From CAIXLI01 sp964587125 (GTDB lineage: Bacteria > Pseudomonadota > Alphaproteobacteria > UBA9219): a stretch of 41,374 bases of DNA. Below, one piece after another: positions 1 to 6,531 of this stretch. The position numbers and the translations under genes are program-made. The stretch lies in the NCBI GenBank assembly GCA_964587125.1, contig CAZPKC010000017.1, positions 1 through 41,374 on the forward strand. Reading direction: 5' to 3'. Position 1 is the stretch's first letter, and the number at the start of each line of letters is the position of its first letter. The notes beneath the pieces are model-generated. The model saw only the letters and a program-made list of their open reading frames with translations. It made no database searches and was not told the DNA's origin.

Positions 1-157
1 CTTCGGCATCGGCATGAACACCGACCACACGCTGGAAGAAGTCGGCCAGCAGTTCAGCGTCACGCGCGAACGCATCCGCCAGATCGAAGCGAAGGCGTTG
101 CGCAAGCTGAAACATCCCTCGCGGTCGCGCAAGCTGCGGAGCTTTTTGGATACGTAA
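1..157 (+). CDS. rpoD: RNA polymerase sigma factor RpoD, C-terminal end (partial)
   Basis: Only the last 51 codons are in the window; the reading frame starts at base 2 and ends at TAA 155-157. The translation has the region 4.2 helix-turn-helix that contacts the -35 element: LEEVGQQFSVTRERIRQIE followed by KALRKLKHPSRSRKL. It finishes with the LRSFLDT tail usual for primary sigma factors. RpoD directs core RNA polymerase to housekeeping promoters. The short basic tail after the recognition helix fits group 1 sigma-70 better than the shorter RpoH or RpoS tails. The start and regions 1-3 lie upstream of the window. No obvious terminator follows before the convergent gene at 179. Confidence 0.93.
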   Translation, partial: FGIGMNTDHTLEEVGQQFSVTRERIRQIEAKALRKLKHPSRSRKLRSFLDT

Positions 158-178
158 AAAAGCGGCGGGATTTATGCG

Positions 179-589
179 TCAGGAAGCTTTAGACATGACG
201 GGAGGCAGGCTGGTGCGGCGCCCCTCGTTTCCTGCGTAGCTGTTCATGGGAAGTCCCAATGTCAGGCCGTAACCATGTCCCGCCTTGGCATGGCCTTCTT
301 CCGTCGAAGCCAGGCGGAAGTAGCGCATCACGAAAACGCGGATAGCCGCCGTCAGGGACGTTCCCCTGTTTTTTTGCAGCGCTACCGTCGTGCATATCTG
401 ATGCACCGTCGATTTTTCTCGCCTGCAAATTTCGCGCAAGCCGTCCCACATTTCGGGCTCTAACCTTACGCTGGTGCGGCGCTTGGAAATAATGACGTTG
501 TGGCTGACCAGCGTGCTATAAGAATTTTCTTGGCCCCCGCGGAGGTTCGGGCTGTTTTCCTGTAAAGTTTTGACGCCGATCATGTGCAT
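179..589 (-). CDS. Ribbon-helix-helix (RHH_4-type) DNA-binding protein, copy 1
   Basis: A 136-residue protein whose middle (about residues 38-100) resembles the alphaproteobacterial RHH_4 family: RTSVRLEPEMWDGLREIC, then STVHQICTTVA, then TSLTAAIRVFVMRYFRLAS. The first strand plus two helices is the ribbon-helix-helix fold, which binds DNA as a dimer. The start at 589 is backed by a strong ribosome site (AGGAGG) just upstream. The N- and C-terminal tails are low in recognisable motifs. A close paralogue sits at 19017-19421 and shares the whole core and the segment after it, including TEEGHAKAGHGYGLTLGL. Target genes are unknown. It is convergent with rpoD and lies directly downstream of a chemotaxis-receptor relic. 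Confidence 0.82.
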   Translation of the reverse strand: MHMIGVKTLQENSPNLRGGQENSYSTLVSHNVIISKRRTSVRLEPEMWDGLREICRREKSTVHQICTTVALQKNRGTSLTAAIRVFVMRYFRLASTEEGHAKAGHGYGLTLGLPMNSYAGNEGRRTSLPPVMSKAS

Positions 590-608
590 GTGGAGCCTCC
601 TTTGCGTT

Positions 609-785
609 TCACGCGCTCGCTAGCGCCATTGTAAAAGTGTCGAATTCCTTTTTCAGAAGGCTTGCCTGCCGGGCCAGATCCTGAGCCGCCATAAGAACCT
701 GATGCGAGGATTCCCCCGTGCTGTTCGCCGCCGTGTTGACCGAGATGATATTGCTTGAAACTTCCGTCGTTAGTGATTCATGGAA
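609..785 (-). pseudogene. Relic of methyl-accepting chemotaxis protein C-terminus
   Basis: Reading the minus strand from 785 to the TGA at 609-611 gives about 58 codons with no plausible start. They match the extreme C-terminal end of alphaproteobacterial chemotaxis receptors: TTEVSSNIISVNTAANSTG, ESSHQVLMAAQDLARQA, then LLKKEFDTFTMAL. In intact receptors this is the last stretch of the signalling coiled coil plus the tail. An in-frame TGA at 786-788 closes the frame upstream, and I see no other receptor sequence before queF. The rest of the gene therefore seems deleted. The fragment is too short to be in a normal ORF list. I judge it a non-functional remnant. Confidence 0.72.
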
Positions 786-1087
786 TCACGCTTTGCCGCG
801 AAAGGAAATGATGGTCTGGCGAATTTGCGCTTACATGAAATAGATTCTTCGTTTTAACGTAATCGCGCTTCGTAAGTTTTTTATGTCGCCCTTAACTCTT
901 GGAACAAGAGAATGGAAAGCATCAAAAAACGCTTATTGATCGAGAGCAACAATGCGGGGAATCTCCTCTCCTCTTGGAAGATTTCCTGTACTCCTACGGC
1001 ATCGGCGGAACTTTATTACCCATTTTCATAATGGCTTTCGGCGCTCCTCCGGACGCTTACCGGAAAAGCCGAAGAGAAACTGAAGGG
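786..1087. other. Gene-poor stretch between receptor relic and queF
   Basis: I find no convincing gene here. Two overlapping plus-strand reading frames exist: one from 899, and one from ATG 912 to TAA 1031 (39 codons, MESIKKRLLIES...). Neither has a recognisable domain, and the one from 899 runs into the 3' end of queF on the opposite strand. The stretch may be decayed sequence left when the receptor gene was lost. Near 1032-1075 there is a GC-rich imperfect hairpin that could help end queF transcription, but it lacks a clear U-tract. Confidence 0.4.
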
Positions 1088-1552
1088 TTATCCCCTTCCG
1101 CGATAAGGCGTCACGCCCGTGTCGGGAACAACGACGCCCGCGGGTAATTTGCCTTTCTGGAAGAAAATATCGATCGGCATGCCGCCACGCGGATACCAGT
1201 AGCCGGAGATACGAAGCCACTTCGGCGCGATTTCTTTAAGCAGGCGGTCGCCGATGCCCACGGTGCAGACTTCGTGGAAAATGCCGACGTTGCGGAAAGA
1301 TTCAAAATAAAGTTTCAAAGACTTGCTCTCGACGAGATATTTTCCCGGCGCGTAGTCGATCACGATGTGCGCAAAATCGGGCTGCGCCGTCACGGGACAT
1401 AGGCATGTCATTTCCGGGCACGTTACCCGCACAAGATAATCGTATTCGGAAAACGGATTCGGAATTTTCTCGATAAGCGCCTTGTCGGGCGAACGCGGAA
1501 TGGGCGCTAGATGTCCCAGTTGTTTCAGATTCTTATAAGGAGATTTCGGCAT
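1088..1552 (-). CDS. queF: NADPH-dependent 7-cyano-7-deazaguanine reductase QueF
   Basis: This 154-residue protein has the size of short (unimodular) QueF enzymes, which reduce preQ0 to preQ1 with NADPH in queuosine biosynthesis in the cytosol. The active-site cysteine lies in TCLCPVTAQPDFAHI, and the family signature ESKSLKLYFESFRN follows. These two blocks distinguish QueF from its relative FolE. The GIFHEV histidine/glutamate block is also present. The start at 1552 has an AAGGAAAC ribosome site. No other queuosine gene is adjacent, so the gene appears to stand alone. It is transcribed in the same direction as the exported-protein genes upstream but is separated from them by a terminator-like hairpin. 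Confidence 0.95.
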   Translation of the reverse strand: MPKSPYKNLKQLGHLAPIPRSPDKALIEKIPNPFSEYDYLVRVTCPEMTCLCPVTAQPDFAHIVIDYAPGKYLVESKSLKLYFESFRNVGIFHEVCTVGIGDRLLKEIAPKWLRISGYWYPRGGMPIDIFFQKGKLPAGVVVPDTGVTPYRGRG

Positions 1553-1582
1553 ATGTTTCCTTCATTTATTCTCGGCAATTTG

Positions 1583-1620
1583 ACAAAATAAAGGCCGGAG
1601 ACGCCTTTTACGCCTCCGGC
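1583..1620 (-). terminator. Rho-independent terminator after the 1636-1947 gene
   Basis: On the minus strand a GCCGGAGGCG / CGTCTCCGGC stem (1593-1620) is followed by a T-rich tract (CTTTATTTTG). It lies 16 bases past the stop of the WXXGXW-type gene and before queF, so it probably separates the two transcription units. Confidence 0.7.
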
Positions 1621-1635
1621 TTCGGTTCTTTTCGC

Positions 1636-1947
1636 TTATTGCCAGTGGCCTTCTTCAAAACGGTAGCCTTCGGGATGTTTTTCCCACGTCGGAGCAACCC
1701 ATTCCGCCTTGGGATGAGGCCGTTTCGCCCAATGCCCGGGAATCCAGACGTGGCGCTCGTCCACCCACCGCCAATATCCGGGGCGCCAGACGAATTCCTC
1801 GGGCGGGCCCGGAGGCGTCGGAACGGCTTCGACAATGGCGGCAGGAGGCGGCGTGCCGATGACGATCGAAAGGCTGTCCGCAAACGCCGGTGCGGCTAAA
1901 GTCGCCGCCAGAAGCGCCGCTGCGAGAACGGTTGTCGTTTTTCTCAT
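1636..1947 (-). CDS. Small exported YXWGXW / WXXGXW-repeat protein
   Basis: A 103-residue protein with an N-terminal signal peptide: basic MRKTTT, a hydrophobic Ala/Leu stretch, and likely cleavage after AFA near residue 23. The mature part starts with a proline-rich linker, then has aromatic repeats: WRPGYWRWVDERHVWIPGHW and, at the end, YRFEEGHW. Repeated W-x-x-G-x-W units are the mark of the YXWGXW (PF12779-like) family. These are small periplasmic or surface proteins of unknown role, common in Proteobacteria. It is followed by a terminator and preceded on the same strand by an outer-membrane barrel gene 24 bases away, so the two may be co-transcribed. Function is not inferable beyond envelope location. 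Confidence 0.8.
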   Translation of the reverse strand: MRKTTTVLAAALLAATLAAPAFADSLSIVIGTPPPAAIVEAVPTPPGPPEEFVWRPGYWRWVDERHVWIPGHWAKRPHPKAEWVAPTWEKHPEGYRFEEGHWQ

Positions 1948-1971
1948 GCTCTCCTCCTCACGTTCTTTGAG

Positions 1972-2808
1972 TTATCTGAAATGATAGGCAAGCCCCAAGC
2001 GCACTGCCGTATCGCTGGTGGCGCTGGAAGGCTCAAAGGCATATTCCCACGGGGTAATTTGTTCGACGCCGCTTTTGACATAATGGAAATGATCGTAGTC
2101 CAGCGAAGTGAAAAGCTCGACATGCTGCGTCAGGTTATAGCCGATCTTGCCTCCCAACTTATACACGCCCGCGCTTCCCAGATTGAATGTGGTCCCTGCC
2201 GTTTCCATCCGTCCGGCAAAAGTCAGTCCGGTGGCGCCGTAAGCCGAGAGAGTCAGCCTGTCCAAAGGCGAAAACTGCGCCATCGCGCCGCCAAGGGCAT
2301 CGAAGTTATCGTAGTCCTCGGAACTCCCGTCGCCGAGGTTGCGGTCCCAGTAACGGAAGCCGATGTCGACATAGGGAGTTATCATAACGCTGTCCCAAAA
2401 GGCGAAGCCTTTCCCGATTTTACCGTCGATCGCCGTTATCGTTTCGCGGGTTATGGTCTCATAGGGAACGTCGTAAGAACTCGTTATTTTGTCGTATATC
2501 GCGCCCTTATAAAGGTCTTTGCCGAGAGAAAGAGAGCCATCGAGCGCAAAATAAATGTTGTTGTTGTCGCCCATATAGTTGACGCCCGCGGCAAAAGAAG
2601 GGAGCAAGCCGTGCTGGCTGTCCGGAATCTGCCCTGTCGCCGACGTGGATTCCTTATAGTTAAAAAACGACGACCCCATCGATCCCCAAAAGGAGTTATC
2701 GGAACCGCGAATGGTTTCTATGTCCGCTTTGGCGGGCGTCGAAGAAAAAGAAAACGCGCAAAAAACGGCTATCGCCGCGCAAAGGCTGGATTGCGAAACG
2801 GGTCTCAT
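1972..2808 (-). CDS. Putative outer-membrane beta-barrel protein
   Basis: This 278-residue protein begins with a signal peptide (hydrophobic region around residues 8-24, likely cleavage after PAKA). The remainder alternates polar and aromatic residues in short amphipathic strands with Gly/Asn/Asp turns: NNIYFALDGSLSLG, VMITPYVDIGFRYWDRN, ELFTSLDYDHFHYV. It ends in a strand-like VRLGLAYHFR. This is typical of 8-12-strand barrels such as the OmpA/OmpW-like porin-fold group, though I cannot assign a family. The canonical terminal Phe is followed here by Arg. The next gene upstream (2833-3255) is also exported, with a 24-base gap. A specific function is unknown. Confidence 0.72.
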   Translation of the reverse strand: MRPVSQSSLCAAIAVFCAFSFSSTPAKADIETIRGSDNSFWGSMGSSFFNYKESTSATGQIPDSQHGLLPSFAAGVNYMGDNNNIYFALDGSLSLGKDLYKGAIYDKITSSYDVPYETITRETITAIDGKIGKGFAFWDSVMITPYVDIGFRYWDRNLGDGSSEDYDNFDALGGAMAQFSPLDRLTLSAYGATGLTFAGRMETAGTTFNLGSAGVYKLGGKIGYNLTQHVELFTSLDYDHFHYVKSGVEQITPWEYAFEPSSATSDTAVRLGLAYHFR

Positions 2809-2832
2809 AGTCTCTCTCCCTGTTGCTTAAAA

Positions 2833-3255
2833 TTAGGGGCCGACTGTGCGCCAAGTCCCATCCGATTGCAAGCATGCCGTGCCGCTGACGGGAGCTCCGT
2901 CGATGGTGGATTGAAAGTTGCGGCATGTGCGTCCGGAGCTGTCCGCAAAAGTCGGCGAGGTCGGAGAAACCTGATTGGCGGGAGCGGTTTGCGCGGCTTG
3001 CGGCTGAACAACGGGAGCCGTCTGAACAACCTGCGGCTGGACGTAAGTGACCGGCGCCGGGGGCGCCTCATAAACAACAGTTGGCGGTGGAGCGACATAG
3101 GCAGGATAGCCGTAGTAGTATGGCGAGTAATAGGGATAATATCCCCACCCTCCCAAACCGAGGCCAACGCCGACGACAACGCGGGCCTGCGCTTGCGCCG
3201 GAAGGGCGGCAACGCCTAAAAGAGCGATGAAAAAGATCGAAGCGAAACGGGACAT
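2833..3255 (-). CDS. Exported low-complexity protein with surface-antigen-like C-terminus
   Basis: A 140-residue protein with a signal peptide (residues 1-24, likely cleavage near AQA). A Gly/Tyr-rich stretch (GLGLGGWGYYPYYSPYYYG) and a Pro/Val/Gln-rich stretch to about residue 95 follow. The last 40 residues (GRTCRNFQSTIDG, GTACLQSDGTWRTV) look like the C-terminal module of 17-kDa surface-antigen and glycine-zipper lipoproteins, with a conserved Cys pair. There is no lipobox, so it is probably periplasmic or surface associated rather than a lipoprotein. The long plus-strand reading frame antisense to this gene and its neighbour is a shadow. Confidence 0.7.
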   Translation of the reverse strand: MSRFASIFFIALLGVAALPAQAQARVVVGVGLGLGGWGYYPYYSPYYYGYPAYVAPPPTVVYEAPPAPVTYVQPQVVQTAPVVQPQAAQTAPANQVSPTSPTFADSSGRTCRNFQSTIDGAPVSGTACLQSDGTWRTVGP

Positions 3256-3320
3256 GATTTGCGCCTCCTTGAAATGGTGGGAAGGCTATTAGCATACAAC
3301 TCTTTGTCAAAAAAAGGGCT

Positions 3321-4151
3321 TTAGTGAAGCATGATCAAGGCAACGGCTCCTGCCAGCCAACAGTAAAAAGCAAATGGTTTTAACGCATTGATCTCTTTCT
3401 TCTTAAAATAATACATGAGCGCCGCCACGCTCAGATAGGCGACGACTCCGGCGACGACGCCCGCCGTGAGGACGATGGTGTCGTTAAAGGCGATCTGGTC
3501 GTGGGCTTTCAACAGTTTCGGCACTTCGAGAACGCCCGCGCCCGCGATTACCGGCGTAGCCATAAGAAAAGAGAATCGCGCCGACTCTTTATGCGTCAAT
3601 CCGGCCAGAACGCCGCCGACGATCGTCGCGCCCGAACGCGAAATGCCGGGGATCAGGGCCAAGGCTTGGCACGCGCCGATAACAAGCGCGGTTTTAATGC
3701 CGACCTGATCGAGCGTCTTGGCTCCGGCGTGCTTCATGCGGTCGCCCACGTAAAGAATAAAGCCGTTCAGGATCAAAAACGCCGCCGCCAAGGCCGGAAG
3801 GCCGAAAATCGCGCATAGCCTATGCTCGAGCGCAAAGCCAAGAACGACGGCCGGCAGCGTCGCGGCGCAGATAAGCCAAAAAATCTTTCTTTCCCGCAAG
3901 ACGGTCTCTTTCTCCCCGCGCCCCAGAACGGCCTTGGCAAAACCAAGCCAATCCCGCCAAAAATAGGCCAGCAAGGCCGTCGCCGTTCCCAGATGCAGGA
4001 CGACGAGAAACGGCAGAAATTCCGGCGCTTTCTGATCGACGGACCATCCCAGAAGCCCCGGCAGGATGACGGCGTGGCCAAGGCTTGAGACCGGAAAAAG
4101 TTCGGTCGCTCCTTGCAGAACCGAAATGACGAGAGCTTGGATAAAGGACAT
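3321..4151 (-). CDS. uppP: Undecaprenyl-diphosphatase UppP (BacA)
   Basis: UppP dephosphorylates undecaprenyl pyrophosphate at the cytoplasmic membrane, recycling the lipid carrier for peptidoglycan and other wall polymers; its overproduction gives bacitracin resistance. I place the start at 4151, giving 276 residues beginning MSFIQALVISVLQGATELF, which is the usual family N-terminus. A longer frame reaching 4274 adds 41 residues that do not resemble the family. Catalytic motifs are visible: GATELFPVSSLGH near the N-terminus and PGISRSGATI after the middle. Multiple hydrophobic segments span the protein. It is a single gene with a long upstream region (to 4696) holding a nested inverted repeat. 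Confidence 0.95.
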   Translation of the reverse strand: MSFIQALVISVLQGATELFPVSSLGHAVILPGLLGWSVDQKAPEFLPFLVVLHLGTATALLAYFWRDWLGFAKAVLGRGEKETVLRERKIFWLICAATLPAVVLGFALEHRLCAIFGLPALAAAFLILNGFILYVGDRMKHAGAKTLDQVGIKTALVIGACQALALIPGISRSGATIVGGVLAGLTHKESARFSFLMATPVIAGAGVLEVPKLLKAHDQIAFNDTIVLTAGVVAGVVAYLSVAALMYYFKKKEINALKPFAFYCWLAGAVALIMLH

Positions 4152-4696
4152 CGGAGAACCTGAGTTTGAAATTTTCGAGCTTCGGAAAGATAGCGTTTGG
4201 CCTCTGGCTTGGGCAAATGGAATCTTGTTTATGATGCACGCGCGCCACAGGGGGGAAAAATATTTCAAACCCAAAAATTTTTATTGATTGTTAGGAATTT
4301 CCTATTACACCCTCCTCTCACGGAAGCGCACGTACCACTGGCCCAAGGACGCGAGGGCATACCACCCTTTTCGTTCCCCACTGGTTTATGTAACGACGCT
4401 TTGCCGCCCGACGGAGTCGAGAGACGAAGTCGGGAGCGTGGTATGCAGCAGGGAGTTTTTTCGAAGTGTCCGATTGCGGCGCGGTGTTGCAAGAAGGTTC
4501 TTCGAATATTTCGGTCTTGGTTGCGAGGCAAAGAGACATAAGGGTCGGCGTCGACGCGATGCGTTGATGGACGTGTGAAGCTTCTTCCTCACATTATTCC
4601 GCCTCTTTTCGATCGGTTGGATTTCTTGCAAAAGAAATCTTTCGCTCGCGCTTACGACCCCTCCCTGTTTTTGGCAAACACCAAGGGGGCTGGACT
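4152..4696. other. Long intergenic region between divergent uppP and the 4697 gene
   Basis: This 545-base region separates two divergent genes. Several open frames cross it on both strands, but none shows family features. Their products are rich in Arg, Cys and Pro, as expected of chance translation. Its main feature is the nested inverted repeat described separately at 4307-4487. The plus-strand end carries an AAGGGGG ribosome site for the gene at 4697. Promoters for both flanking genes must lie here, but I cannot place them with confidence. Confidence 0.6.
4307..4487. ncRNA. Candidate long-hairpin structured RNA (strand unclear)
   Basis: Four pairs of complementary segments are arranged in nested order. 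ACACC (4307-4311) pairs with GGTGT (4483-4487). CGGA (4321-4324) pairs with TCCG (4469-4472). GCATACCAC (4357-4365) pairs with GTGGTATGC (4438-4446). CCCGAC (4407-4412) pairs with GTCGGG (4429-4434). The 9-bp pair is exact. Together they would make one elongated hairpin of about 180 nt with large internal loops, a topology reminiscent of 6S RNA. I recognise no conserved 6S sequence, and the order of pairs alone does not prove a transcript. It could instead be a leader of uppP (minus strand) or a REP-like element. Confidence 0.3.
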
Positions 4697-5122
4697 ATGT
4701 TTGACGCGACGAAACTTTCCGAAACGGACCTTCTCTACTCGATCTGGCGCGACGCGGCTTCCGTCGCGACGACAAAGGAAGACCCTTCCCAAAACAAAAA
4801 ATCCGGCGTAACGGGAACCGAATCGGTTGGAGCGGGCGCGATCTCGGTCGCGGTGTTGTGGCACAAGGTTTCCCAATCCAATCTTTTGTCCTGCCTGCGC
4901 GACGCGGCTTCGGAAGTCCTGCATCGGGGCGCAAACGCCGTCACTTCCGCCCTTGTGCATATGTACGGCGCGGCTAAGGCCGCCCTGTTGTGGACGGAGC
5001 ATTGGATTCCCAGCGAGCCGCATCAGGAACTGATCCCTTGGGTGGCATGGTTCAGGCCGATACAGGCAAGAAACTACGTGTGGGAATACACGTGGCCGGA
5101 AGAAGAATATCTGCACCCTTAA
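4697..5122 (+). CDS. Hypothetical protein upstream of the polyamine genes
   Basis: A 141-residue product that I do not recognise. Support for the gene is a strong ribosome site (AAGGGGG, 9 bases upstream), a sensible composition, and position just before the decarboxylase gene on the same strand with a 61-base gap. It contains an internal duplicated motif (WRDAASVA near residue 18 and LRDAASEV near residue 71), visible in DNA as a repeated CGCGACGCGGCTTC. A helical middle (HRGANAVTSALVHMYGAAKAAL) is followed by a Trp/Pro-rich C-terminus (EHWIPSEPHQELIPWVAWF). There is no signal peptide or clear membrane span. An overlapping minus-strand frame (4652-5290) is Arg-rich and overlaps the decarboxylase start, so I reject it. 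Confidence 0.55.
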   Translation: MFDATKLSETDLLYSIWRDAASVATTKEDPSQNKKSGVTGTESVGAGAISVAVLWHKVSQSNLLSCLRDAASEVLHRGANAVTSALVHMYGAAKAALLWTEHWIPSEPHQELIPWVAWFRPIQARNYVWEYTWPEEEYLHP

Positions 5123-5183
5123 ACCCGATGCCGGCGATAAGACCCCGCGCGTGAAATAAGCATAAGATTTCTGGAGTCGTTCG

Positions 5184-6434
5184 ATGAATTGCAAAAATAC
5201 CGTTCCCCGATCCAAGATTTTCAATCCGTTATCCGAGACGCCCGTCTTGCACGATCTTCCGCGCGCGACGAGCGTCGAGGCTTTCGTCAAAACGGCGCGT
5301 CCCGCCTATCCCGTCCATTGCATGCATCCCGAAAAGCTCCGTCAGGCGGCGCGGATGTTCGTCGAGAATTTCCCGGGACATACTCTCTATGCCATCAAAT
5401 CGAACCCGGATCCTTACGTTCTGGAGATTTTGCATAAGGCCGGAATCGATCATTTCGACGTCGCTTCTCTTGGCGAAGTCAAGCAAATCAGGACGATGTT
5501 CCCCAGAGCCCATCTGGCATTCATGAATCCCGTCAAGAGCCGCGAGGCGATCAGGTCGGCTTATTTCGATTACGGCGTACGAGATTTCGTCGCGGATACC
5601 GCCGACGAGATCCATAAAATCGCCGAGGAAACCAATCGCGCCCAAGACCTTTTGATCGTCGTGCGCATCGCTATGCCAAAAGGAAGCGCGGCGTGCCAGT
5701 TGACGGGCAAATTCGGCTGCACGCCCGACGCCGGCGTCGATTTGTTGAAACTCGCCGCGTCCGTCGCGTCGCGCACAGGCCTTTCGTTCCACGTCGGATC
5801 GCAGACGCTCAGCCCCGCTTCTTATGCCGACGCCATCCGCAAAGGCGGCGAGGTTATCCGCCGCGCGGGCGTCAGACCTCGCGTGTTCGATGTCGGTGGT
5901 GGATTCCCCGTTTCCGGCCTTGGCATGGATGTTTTGCCCCTAACCGCCTATTTTGCCGCCATTCGCGCTGGCATTTCTAAACTCAAGCTTCCAAAAAACT
6001 GCGAAATTTGGGCCGAACCCGGACGCGGCTTGTCGGGCAATGGCGCGACCCTTGTCGTGAAGGTCCAGTTGCGCAAGGGCGACGTGCTTTATATTAACGA
6101 CGGAAGCTACGGCAATATGTTCGAGGTTGCCTCGATGGGCTGGAAAAACGCCGTTTCTCTTATTCGCGTGCCTCGCAAAGACCAGAAAGCGCCGAGCAAA
6201 AAGCTGGTTCCGTTCCGCTTTTTCGGGCCTACGTGCGATTCGATCGATTATATGGCCGGCCCCTTCATGCTGCCCGAAGACGCCTCGGAAGGCGACTGGA
6301 TCGCGCTCGAAGGCATGGGCGCCTATACGGCGGCTTCCCAGTCGCGCTTCAACGGATTCTACTCCGACGCGAAAGTCGAAATCGTCTCCAGCGCTCCCGA
6401 AAAGCGGACGACTCAGTTGAAGGTTGTGAAATAA
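5184..6434 (+). CDS. PLP-dependent ornithine/lysine-type decarboxylase (alanine-racemase fold)
   Basis: This 416-residue enzyme belongs to the eukaryotic-type (fold III) ornithine/diaminopimelate/arginine decarboxylases. Lys72 in YAIKSNP is the expected Schiff-base lysine for pyridoxal phosphate. HVGSQ, DVGGGFP and EPGRG form the cofactor and phosphate-binding loops. Cys351 in FGPTCDSID is the catalytic cysteine supplied across the dimer, and GMGAYT closes the active site. It probably converts L-ornithine to putrescine (possibly also lysine to cadaverine). The homospermidine synthase gene 97 bases downstream uses putrescine, which supports ornithine as substrate. The start at 5184 has a TGGAG ribosome site. 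No antizyme or regulator is evident; a hairpin separates it from the next gene. Confidence 0.92.
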   Translation: MNCKNTVPRSKIFNPLSETPVLHDLPRATSVEAFVKTARPAYPVHCMHPEKLRQAARMFVENFPGHTLYAIKSNPDPYVLEILHKAGIDHFDVASLGEVKQIRTMFPRAHLAFMNPVKSREAIRSAYFDYGVRDFVADTADEIHKIAEETNRAQDLLIVVRIAMPKGSAACQLTGKFGCTPDAGVDLLKLAASVASRTGLSFHVGSQTLSPASYADAIRKGGEVIRRAGVRPRVFDVGGGFPVSGLGMDVLPLTAYFAAIRAGISKLKLPKNCEIWAEPGRGLSGNGATLVVKVQLRKGDVLYINDGSYGNMFEVASMGWKNAVSLIRVPRKDQKAPSKKLVPFRFFGPTCDSIDYMAGPFMLPEDASEGDWIALEGMGAYTAASQSRFNGFYSDAKVEIVSSAPEKRTTQLKVVK

Positions 6435-6438
6435 CGGC

Positions 6439-6488
6439 TAGGGTTATGAGTCGGGATTCGGCAAAGCCGATTCTCTGAGCTAACCCTT
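6439..6488 (+). repeat. Hairpin between decarboxylase and homospermidine synthase genes
   Basis: TAGGGTTA (6439-6446) faces TAACCCT (6481-6487), and between them TCGGC-AAA-GCCGA (6458-6470) forms a tight inner hairpin. There is no U-tract, so it is not a classical terminator. It could stabilise or partly attenuate the polycistronic message; I cannot tell which. Confidence 0.5.
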
Positions 6489-6531
6489 ACCTTCCTGTTC
6501 GTGTCTTCATATAGTCAAAGGGAGAACTTCT

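Noticed and set aside
899..1147. Small plus-strand frame near queF
   Set aside because: Overlaps queF on the opposite strand and shows no family feature; position fits decayed sequence.
1981..3219. Plus-strand frame of 412 codons opposite two exported-protein genes
   Set aside because: It lies antisense to genes with signal peptides and good composition, is very rich in Arg and shows no domain.
4652..5290. Minus-strand frame overlapping the 4697 gene and the decarboxylase start
   Set aside because: Arg- and Cys-rich without domain; the plus-strand frame has a strong ribosome site and better composition.
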